Shown: piece by piece, positions 1-5,136 of the stretch
How the letters are laid out: the number at the start of each line of letters is the position of its first letter
Position numbering within the stretch: position 1 is the stretch's first letter
NCBI GenBank assembly: GCA_000405605.1
Contig: ASPA01000083.1
Location: 1-6,472, forward strand
DNA from: Atribacteria bacterium SCGC AAA255-G05
GTDB taxonomy: Bacteria > Atribacterota > Phoenicimicrobiia > Phoenicimicrobiales > Phoenicimicrobiaceae
Reading direction: 5' to 3'
DNA length: 6,472 bases
The notes under the pieces: model-generated
What the model was told of the DNA's origin: nothing
The model's input: only the letters and a program-made list of their open reading frames with translations
Database searches by the model: none
Position numbers and translations under genes: made by a program

Positions 1-20
1 TCACTTTTTTCAACCTTCAT
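1..20 (-). CDS. Start of a further gene, cut by the window edge (product unknown)
   Basis: Reading the minus strand from base 20, an ATG is followed by an open frame, M-K-V-E-K-S, and then the window ends. A good Shine-Dalgarno, TAGGAG, lies at 31-36 with a 10-base spacer, and the gap to the isomerase stop is 118 bases. A gene on the same strand just after the isomerase would fit a catabolic operon (kinase, aldolase, transketolase or regulator), but six residues are too few to identify anything. The start call rests only on the RBS, the ATG and the position, so the frame itself is not proven. Confidence 0.5.
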
Positions 21-30
21 GATGTAATGA

Positions 31-36
31 CTCCTA
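31..36 (-). promoter_or_regulatory. Ribosome binding site for the partial gene at the window edge
   Basis: The minus strand reads TAGGAG, ten bases before the ATG at 20-18. It is the main support for calling a gene start there. The surrounding DNA is almost pure A/T, so a purine-rich hexamer at the right distance stands out. Confidence 0.5.
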
Positions 37-84
37 AATTAATAATATTAATTATTTTAAATAAGCTGTAGCATAATATATCAG

Positions 85-114
85 CCTCTAAACCATAAAC
101 CTCTAAGCTATAAA
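85..114 (-). repeat. Two adjacent 15-bp direct repeats between the isomerase and the next gene
   Basis: On the minus strand TTTATAGCTTAGAGG (114-100) is followed without a gap by TTTATGGTTTAGAGG (99-85). The units differ at two of 15 positions. They lie in the 118-base gap after the isomerase stop, upstream of the putative next start. Tandem half-sites of this kind can bind a transcription factor as a direct-repeat dimer, but a small slippage duplication is equally possible. No clear -35/-10 pair was found next to them. Confidence 0.6.
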
Positions 115-116
115 TC

Positions 117-145
117 AAGATAATGAAGCTTTACTGCATTATCTT
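117..145 (-). terminator. Hairpin overlapping the isomerase stop codon (weak terminator or mRNA 3' end structure)
   Basis: Nine-base arms at 145-137 and 125-117 are perfect complements (AAGATAATG and CATTATCTT) around an 11-base loop. The last two bases of the isomerase TAA sit inside the first arm. The sequence after the hairpin on the minus strand is GATTTATAG, which is not a real U-tract, and the stem is A/T-rich, so a strong intrinsic terminator is unlikely. A partial terminator or RNA end-stabilising structure is plausible. Confidence 0.35.
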
Positions 146-1455
146 ATAACTTTCCAACCTTTTATTTTTGCAAGTATTTCCAGTGGTTTTATGTAATTAC
201 CATAAGCTAAAGATACATGATGAGCAATTCCATTATATATAACCTTATTTAGAACTTCATTTATGTTATTCTCAAATCTTACCTTTAAATAAGTACCTTT
301 AAGAATTTTTTTCATAGGTATTCCTATCCCTTTTTGAAGGAATACTCTGTATTTATTTTGTGCAGAATCAAATCTCAAAATTGAAACTTCACCATCTTTC
401 ATTACAAAATCAGCCGTTACGCCTTTCCCTCCTGCAAAATAGGTATCTAAAGATCTTATACATTTTCCATCCCAAAGATTACATGGGGCTACACCACAGT
501 GCCACATTAATGCAAAATTTTCTTTTAAATCAACCTGTGATAGGTCGGCAAGAAATGGAGTTTCAGCACCAATTGCTCTGTGTGCTAACATTGAAATGGT
601 TCCTTCTACGTCCCCTTCACAACCTAAAATATAACCTTCTGATTGTAGTATCGACATCGCTGCACATGGTGAAATTCCAAAACTTGCAGCAAATTCAGGC
701 CAACATCTTATAGCCAATGCTGTAAGATTATTTTTATCTAAAAATACTTTTATTTTGACAGAAAGCTCTGCTACCTTTTGAACCTGAATATTTGTAATTC
801 CTGAAATATCAAATGTTTCTCTTATTTTTTCCTCTTTTTCCCTAACTTCATCTTTAGAAATTTCAATCTTAAATATATCTTCTAATTCATAATGGTCAAG
901 CAATATTCCTGTTTGATTAAAGCTATCTAATTCATTAATACTTAAATTAAAGAATCCAGATGCTCTATAACCAGCTATTCCTATATGTGCATTTTCCAAA
1001 GCCACTTTTACTCTTATTGCATCAACCCAATTTTCATCTATTGCGTCTGACATTATTGAATAATATTGTCTATTTCCTGATTTATAAAGATTTGAAGCAT
1101 CCAAATTTACTCCACAGATAGAATTTAACCTTATTTTCCCTCCATTGTATGGAAGTTCATTTAATCCCCACAATAAAATTGGCTTTCTTATAACCTTATC
1201 TAATTCAAGCACAAGATGCCCTAAGTGGAATGTACCACTGATTACAATAAGCCCATCTATATTTTTAGACAACAAAAACTTTGCGGCTTGTTTAGCATCT
1301 TTAATTTCAATCACTAAATCATCAATAAAAGTATAATTAACATTTTCAATTTCTTTCAAATTTTTCTTTATTCTATCAAAGATTTCCTGCGCTGCATTAA
1401 AATCAAAAGTTTCCCTTGCTAAACACACAACGCCTAATTTAATCTTTTTTTTCAT
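139..1455 (-). CDS. L-fucose/L-arabinose isomerase superfamily sugar isomerase
   Basis: Probable cytoplasmic, metal-dependent aldose-ketose isomerase of the L-fucose/L-arabinose isomerase superfamily (COG2407-like), 438 residues. The N-terminal part, from KLGVVCLARETFDF, looks like the alpha/beta substrate domain. The middle carries PILLWGLNELP (about 92-102) and a conserved-looking ICGVN (about 113-117). Candidate metal ligands are the glutamate of CWPEF (about 254), the acidic pair of GCEGDVEG (about 280-282), the histidine of MWHCG (about 319) and the double histidine of IAHHVS near the C terminus (about 412-413); their spacing fits the family. The start is the ATG at 1455-1453, with AGAGGA eight bases upstream; a TTG nine codons earlier lacks an RBS. 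It lies 260 bases after the second ABC permease, so it may have its own promoter. The sugar is unresolved: fucose, arabinose, another deoxysugar or pentose, or a sulfosugar. True FucI (about 590 residues) and AraA (about 500) are longer, so neither symbol is given. Confidence 0.85.
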   Translation of the reverse strand: MKKKIKLGVVCLARETFDFNAAQEIFDRIKKNLKEIENVNYTFIDDLVIEIKDAKQAAKFLLSKNIDGLIVISGTFHLGHLVLELDKVIRKPILLWGLNELPYNGGKIRLNSICGVNLDASNLYKSGNRQYYSIMSDAIDENWVDAIRVKVALENAHIGIAGYRASGFFNLSINELDSFNQTGILLDHYELEDIFKIEISKDEVREKEEKIRETFDISGITNIQVQKVAELSVKIKVFLDKNNLTALAIRCWPEFAASFGISPCAAMSILQSEGYILGCEGDVEGTISMLAHRAIGAETPFLADLSQVDLKENFALMWHCGVAPCNLWDGKCIRSLDTYFAGGKGVTADFVMKDGEVSILRFDSAQNKYRVFLQKGIGIPMKKILKGTYLKVRFENNINEVLNKVIYNGIAHHVSLAYGNYIKPLEILAKIKGWKVIR

Positions 1456-1463
1456 GGTAAAAT

Positions 1464-1469
1464 TCCTCT
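1464..1469 (-). promoter_or_regulatory. Ribosome binding site that fixes the isomerase start
   Basis: The minus strand reads AGAGGA, eight bases before the ATG at 1455-1453. The in-frame TTG at 1482-1480 lies upstream of this site and has only A/T-rich sequence before it. The RBS therefore selects the ATG and shortens the protein to 438 residues. Confidence 0.75.
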
Positions 1470-1579
1470 TTTTTCTAGACAATTTAATTAATATAATTCA
1501 ACTATAAAACGTCTAACTATTCTTTTTTTCCCCTCTTCAGCCTTTCTATTCGCTATTTAAAGATAGTCCTTTTTATCTA

Positions 1580-1607
1580 TAGAAAACAAAAAGCACTTTT
1601 TTGCTCC
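1580..1607 (-). terminator. Possible weak intrinsic terminator after the ABC importer genes
   Basis: On the minus strand a short stem, CAAAAA with TTTTTG around a five-base loop (1603-1587), runs into TTTTC. G-U pairs could lengthen the stem by a few bases. The stem is almost all A-U and lies more than 100 bases beyond the permease stop, so this is a marginal call. Confidence 0.25.
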
Positions 1608-1715
1608 AGCTGATACTTTTTTTATTTTTCTAAAAACGCCTCACTTTTAAAGATGTTAATCCACTTTTATGTGCGAATTATTACTACATTTACCTTTACT
1701 TTAACGATCCCGCCA

Positions 1716-2591
1716 TTAACCTTTGACAGCACCGCTGGTAAGCCCTGATATAATTTGTTTCTGAAACACAACATATCCTGCTATAGCTGGGATTATACTT
1801 ATCGTAATGGCGGCAAACATGGATGTATAATCTGTGGTAAATTGATTTGAAAAAAATCTTATTCCAACTTGAACAGTTCTATTAGTCTGAGACGAAGTTA
1901 AAAGCATCGCATATATAAATTCATTCCAGCAATATAAGAATTGAAACGTAATAGCCGTAACAATGCCCGCCCTGGAAAGTGGTAATATAATTTTATAAAA
2001 TATTTGGTAGAAATTACAGCCATCTATCACTCCCGCCTCTTCAAGTTCTTTTGGAATGGTATTCATAAATCCTCTAATTATAAATATAGATAAAGGAAGT
2101 CCCATTGCTGAATAGGTTAAAATTAATGCAAGTTTCGTATCGTACAGACCTAAATTTTTTATTAATATAAAAACCGGTACCATCAACGCGCTTACAGGGA
2201 CCATTATTCCTGCCGAAATTAAGGTAAAGATTAATTCTTTACCTTTAAAATCATATCTGGCTATAGAATATGATGCCATAGAACTAACTATCACATTTAA
2301 TATGGTTGCTGTGATACTTACAATAATTGAATTTAAAAATAATCTACCGAGCCCTGATACTTCAAAAGCATTTTTATAATTTTGAAACTGTAATGTCTTG
2401 GGCAATGCAAGGGGTGCTCCCATGAGTTCTCCATTCGTTTTTAAAGAGGATATAACCAGCCACACCAAAGGAGCAATAGTGTAAAAAAGGAAAAATCCCA
2501 AGACTATCCACATGATTGCATTTTTAAAAGTTTTACTTTTATATAGATTTATTCTATTATTTCTAACTCTACTATATGCCATTTCATTCAT
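1716..2591 (-). CDS. Carbohydrate ABC transporter permease, MalG/LacG/MsmG-like (CUT1)
   Basis: Inner-membrane subunit of a CUT1-type sugar importer, 291 residues, the usual length for MalG-like permeases. About six hydrophobic segments are visible (roughly 25-48, 84-108, 118-144, 154-173, 208-232 and 257-276). The cytoplasmic ATPase-docking EAA loop is clear at about 182-205, running from ELEEAGVIDG to IILPL. Other family hallmarks are FLYCWNEFIYAMLL (218-231) and the C-terminal GLTSGAVKG. The start ATG has AAGGAGA nine bases upstream; a second ATG three codons on is too far from that site. It begins 18 bases after the stop of the first permease, with its RBS in that gap, so the two are almost certainly cotranscribed and should form the heterodimeric channel. 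No ATPase gene follows. Confidence 0.95.
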   Translation of the reverse strand: MNEMAYSRVRNNRINLYKSKTFKNAIMWIVLGFFLFYTIAPLVWLVISSLKTNGELMGAPLALPKTLQFQNYKNAFEVSGLGRLFLNSIIVSITATILNVIVSSMASYSIARYDFKGKELIFTLISAGIMVPVSALMVPVFILIKNLGLYDTKLALILTYSAMGLPLSIFIIRGFMNTIPKELEEAGVIDGCNFYQIFYKIILPLSRAGIVTAITFQFLYCWNEFIYAMLLTSSQTNRTVQVGIRFFSNQFTTDYTSMFAAITISIIPAIAGYVVFQKQIISGLTSGAVKG

Positions 2592-2600
2592 CTTGCAATC

Positions 2601-2607
2601 TCTCCTT
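2601..2607 (-). promoter_or_regulatory. Ribosome binding site of the second permease
   Basis: AAGGAGA on the minus strand lies nine bases before the ATG at 2591, squeezed between that ATG and the first permease's stop codon. This fits coupled translation of the two channel subunits. Confidence 0.8.
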
Positions 2608-2609
2608 TT

Positions 2610-3488
2610 TTACATTTGATATTTTTCAACCTTAAATAATTTTCTAACTCCTACAATAACAAAAACACCCATTATAAGAAGTATAATTCCAGAAGCACTT
2701 GCTAAGCCATATCTAAAACTATGCATCTTTTTGAATAAATATAAGACCATTACCATCGTTTTGTTTGCAGGTCCACCATTAGTCATGATGTAAGTCTGTT
2801 CAAATTGTCTTAATCCATATACCATTGCGATAATCATACAGGTACAAATTGAATTTCTTATAAGAGGTAGCGTTATATAGAATTCCTGTTGCAATCTACT
2901 AGCACCATCGATACAGGCGACTTCGTAATATTGCTTAGGAATCGAACTTATTTCTGCTAATATTATTATCATAAAATATCCTATATAAAAAACGCCGTAT
3001 AATACTACTGCAGGATAAGTTAAATGTAAATCCCCTAACCAATTCCTTTGGAGATTAGCAAGCCCAACTAACTTAAGTAATCCATTTAAAGCACCATATC
3101 CACTATTATATATAGCCATCCACATGATAGATATGGCGACAACCGAAATAACATTAGGAAAATAATAAACTGTTCTTAAAAATTCCCATCCTTTTGGCTT
3201 TCTCGCTAAAAATATTGCTACTGTTATTGCAAGCGGTACTTGTATAAATCCTCCAGCCAAAAGCCAACCAACATTATTTTTAATGGATAGCCTGAATACC
3301 GGATCATTAAATAAAGTTAAATAGTTTTTAATTCCAACCAATGTAGGGGCGCTTAATCCATCCCATTTATAGAAACTTGTAACCAGTAAAAATCCTATAG
3401 GGTATATAAAAAAAGCTGTAAATAAAATAATAATAGGCAGAAGAAATAATATTATTCCTATCTTAGAATTAATTGATAATTTTTCCAT
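2610..3488 (-). CDS. Carbohydrate ABC transporter permease, MalF/LacF/MsmF-like (CUT1)
   Basis: The other membrane subunit of the importer, 292 residues from the ATG at 3488-3486. It has the short form typical of Bacillota, without the large periplasmic loop of enterobacterial MalF. The N terminus has a long hydrophobic helix ending at FFIYPIGFLLVTSFYKWDG. About five more hydrophobic segments follow (roughly 72-94, 105-125, 155-178, 213-235 and 263-283). The EAA-type ATPase-docking loop is at about 189-209 (EVACIDGASRL to ITLPL), and the family motif TNGGP is at 236-240. AGGA nine bases upstream supports this ATG; a GTG six codons earlier is preceded by a run of A with no RBS. It follows the binding-protein gene after 109 bases that contain a large hairpin. 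It should pair with the downstream permease. Confidence 0.94.
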   Translation of the reverse strand: MEKLSINSKIGIILFLLPIIILFTAFFIYPIGFLLVTSFYKWDGLSAPTLVGIKNYLTLFNDPVFRLSIKNNVGWLLAGGFIQVPLAITVAIFLARKPKGWEFLRTVYYFPNVISVVAISIMWMAIYNSGYGALNGLLKLVGLANLQRNWLGDLHLTYPAVVLYGVFYIGYFMIIILAEISSIPKQYYEVACIDGASRLQQEFYITLPLIRNSICTCMIIAMVYGLRQFEQTYIMTNGGPANKTMVMVLYLFKKMHSFRYGLASASGIILLIMGVFVIVGVRKLFKVEKYQM

Positions 3489-3497
3489 AATATCTTT

Positions 3498-3501
3498 TCC
3501 T
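3498..3501 (-). promoter_or_regulatory. Weak ribosome binding site that fixes the first permease start
   Basis: AGGA on the minus strand, nine bases before the ATG at 3488-3486. It is much weaker than the AAGGAGG of the binding protein, which fits lower synthesis of membrane subunits. The in-frame GTG at 3506-3504 has no such site. Confidence 0.55.
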
Positions 3502-3524
3502 ATCACTTTTTTTTATTAGTCTCG

Positions 3525-3566
3525 AATCCCCTTATAAGCAATTAGAAAATTGCTTATAAGGGGATT
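3525..3566 (-). repeat. Perfect 19-bp hairpin between the binding protein and permease genes
   Basis: Arms at 3566-3548 and 3543-3525 are exact complements across 19 bases, with the four-base loop at 3547-3544. The stem has a GGGG/CCCC block at its base. It begins 31 bases after the binding-protein stop. On the transcribed (minus) strand the downstream sequence is CGAGACTAATAAAAAAAAG, with no U-tract, so this is not a textbook Rho-independent terminator for the operon. On the plus strand a T-rich stretch follows, so it could block antisense transcription. Structures here commonly protect the 3' end of binding-protein mRNA or reduce read-through, giving an excess of binding protein over permeases. 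That role is inferred. Confidence 0.85.
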
Positions 3567-3597
3567 AAATTCTTTTTTCAATGTTTATACTACGCTG

Positions 3598-4884
3598 CTA
3601 TCTTGCATTTATTTCTTTTAATGTTTCAATGAATTGTTCAGGACTTTTTTCTCCTAATATCATTGAAGATAATGCTTGTGGAAATTCTGTTGCAACTTCC
3701 TGGTTCACACTCATATTAAAGTGAGGTACAACATATGGTGCATTATTAGACAGCTCAACCATTTGTTTTTGTAATCTTTCCATCTCATCTCCTTCTCCCA
3801 TCTCAGTCTTGATAACAAATAATGCACCGGAATCGATAGAAAGTCTTTTAACATTATCAGGTTCGGTTAAATATTTTAAAAATTTTACTACAGCTGCTTC
3901 CCTATCCTTATCCTTTTGACTACCTGCACATATTAATGCTTGAACAAAACCAACTTCACCACCTTTTTCCCCTTTTTCACCTATATACGCCGGTGCATTG
4001 GCAACCGCAACATCAGTATAAAATTCACCTGAGCCTTCACTTTTAATTCTTCCTATAAACCATGGTCCATTTATAAGCATTACAGTCCTGCCGCTTAAGA
4101 AATGTCCAGCCGCAACTGCCGCATTTGCACCAACGGCATCTGAAGTCGTATATTCGAACATTTTCTTTAAAACTCTGGCAGCTTCTACAAATGCAGGATC
4201 ATCAAAACCTTTTTCGTAAATATCGGGGCCACCGAAAGCATGCAGCAATTGTGAATACCAAAGCATAGCAGTCCAGGCATTATCACTGGTCATTAAAGAT
4301 AAGGGGATAATCCCATTTGCTTTCAATTTATCACACATTACGAAAAATTCATCATAAGTCTCAGGGAAACTATCATAGCCAACATCTTTTAATAATTTTT
4401 CGTTATATAAGACTGGGGTAATTGCAAATTCATAAGGTATGGCTAATATTTTGTCATTATATGTTGCAGTATTTAAAATATTTCCAACAAATCTATCTTT
4501 CCATCCCTCATTCATGTAAGAAGTAAGATCCATTAATTTACCTGATTTAAAAAATGGTTCAATCTTTGAACCCGCCTTTGCTATAAATATATCAGGTACA
4601 CTGCCGGCAGCAATGGAAGTTCTCATTTTTTCTTCATAGGCATCATAATCAGCAATTTCTTCAACGACAACTTTAATACTTTCTTTATTGTCTTCATTGA
4701 ATTTTGCAATAAGCTCATCCATAACTTTTGCCTTTGAATCTTTGCCTACCCAAATTGAGGGGAAATTTATAATTATTTCTTTTCCTTCTGCTGCTGCATT
4801 ATTTTGTCCTAACCCCAAAAAACCCATTACCAAAACAAAACATATAGTCATAACTATTAGATTTAATAATCTCTGTTTAATCAT
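3598..4884 (-). CDS. Carbohydrate ABC transporter substrate-binding protein (family 1)
   Basis: Extracytoplasmic sugar-binding protein of a CUT1 importer, 428 residues, normal for the family. Residues 1-32 form a signal peptide: MIKQR, a long hydrophobic stretch (about 6-26), then an AAA/E signal-peptidase-I-like site near 32/33. There is no lipobox cysteine; the only cysteine there (C15) follows MTI and does not fit. Family features in order are FNEDNKESIKVVV (63-74), VPDIF (96-100), AIPYE (148-152), LYNEKLLKDVG (159-169), FPETYDEF (173-180), SGRTVMLINGPWFIG (264-278), then a C-terminal lobe with FLKYLTEPDNVKRLS (335-349). The ATG at 4884 has an ideal AAGGAGG nine bases upstream. It is the first gene of the importer, behind a 252-base leader and ahead of a hairpin, consistent with high expression. 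The ligand cannot be deduced. Confidence 0.94.
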   Translation of the reverse strand: MIKQRLLNLIVMTICFVLVMGFLGLGQNNAAAEGKEIIINFPSIWVGKDSKAKVMDELIAKFNEDNKESIKVVVEEIADYDAYEEKMRTSIAAGSVPDIFIAKAGSKIEPFFKSGKLMDLTSYMNEGWKDRFVGNILNTATYNDKILAIPYEFAITPVLYNEKLLKDVGYDSFPETYDEFFVMCDKLKANGIIPLSLMTSDNAWTAMLWYSQLLHAFGGPDIYEKGFDDPAFVEAARVLKKMFEYTTSDAVGANAAVAAGHFLSGRTVMLINGPWFIGRIKSEGSGEFYTDVAVANAPAYIGEKGEKGGEVGFVQALICAGSQKDKDREAAVVKFLKYLTEPDNVKRLSIDSGALFVIKTEMGEGDEMERLQKQMVELSNNAPYVVPHFNMSVNQEVATEFPQALSSMILGEKSPEQFIETLKEINAR

Positions 4885-4893
4885 TTCCTAAAA

Positions 4894-4900
4894 CCTCCTT
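4894..4900 (-). promoter_or_regulatory. Strong ribosome binding site of the binding-protein gene
   Basis: AAGGAGG on the minus strand, nine bases before the ATG at 4884. This near-perfect anti-16S match is the strongest translation signal directly in front of a gene in the window. It fits the need for many copies of the binding protein per transporter. Confidence 0.85.
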
Positions 4901-4964
4901 ATAATTTAATTAATTTTATTCTATCTAATACAAATCCTTAGCCATACTACTATCTTTGTTTTTT

Positions 4965-4985
4965 TTACATTAAATTTCACCTCCC
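4965..4985 (-). promoter_or_regulatory. Shine-Dalgarno followed by ATG-TAA (start-stop element) in the binding-protein leader
   Basis: The minus strand reads GGGAGGTG at 4985-4978, then seven A/T-rich bases, then ATG at 4970-4968 immediately followed by TAA at 4967-4965. The Shine-Dalgarno match and spacing are as good as those of the real genes, yet the start codon is followed at once by a stop. It lies about 80 bases before the true binding-protein start. It may be a ribosome-parking or leader regulatory element, the remains of a decayed gene, or coincidence. Confidence 0.45.
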
Positions 4986-5072
4986 GTGCATTAGTAATAA
5001 GTCTATGTATCAAGCCTTTCATCAATCTTTTAGAATTTAAGGAATATGGATTACACAATTTTAAACATGTTG

Positions 5073-5100
5073 ATTATTATTATTTGGTATTATTTGTAAA
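5073..5100 (-). promoter_or_regulatory. Candidate sigma-A type promoter for the ABC importer operon
   Basis: On the minus strand TTTACA (5100-5095) and AATAAT (5078-5073) are separated by 16 bases; each differs from consensus at one position. Transcription from here would give a leader of about 180 bases before the binding-protein gene and would include the start-stop element. The region is so A/T-rich that near-consensus hexamers arise easily by chance, and no recognisable operator flanks it. Confidence 0.3.
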
Positions 5101-5136
5101 GAACAATATTTTTTTATTTTTTACGTCAAACAATAA

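Larger units (their letters stand above)
1456..1715 (-). other. 260-base noncoding gap between the ABC permease and the isomerase
   Basis: No coding frame of useful length is present on either strand. The minus strand holds a weak terminator-like element near 1603-1580 and purine-rich runs (GAAGAGGGG followed by seven A, around 1537-1523). There is a T/A-rich stretch with TATATT near 1494-1489 that could be a -10 element, but I could not pair it with a convincing -35. An imperfect palindrome with a central ACGT (TTAGACGTTTTA) lies near 1516-1505 and could be an operator. The gap length suggests the isomerase is at least partly expressed separately from the transporter. Confidence 0.5.

Noticed and set aside
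1480..1482. TTG start for the isomerase
   Set aside because: No RBS lies upstream of it; AGAGGA lies downstream of it and serves the ATG at 1455-1453.
3504..3506. GTG start for the first permease
   Set aside because: It is preceded by an A-run with no ribosome binding site, while the ATG at 3488-3486 has AGGA at a good distance and gives a normal permease N terminus.
4921..5022. 33-codon minus-strand ORF in the leader as a real small protein
   Set aside because: Its ATG has no convincing RBS, the sequence resembles nothing I recognise, and the only good SD in the region lies inside it serving another frame. It is kept only as context for the start-stop finding.
5007..5022. Catabolite-responsive (cre-like) site near TGAAAGGCTTGATA in the binding-protein leader
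   Set aside because: It lacks the central CG and several conserved positions of the CcpA consensus.
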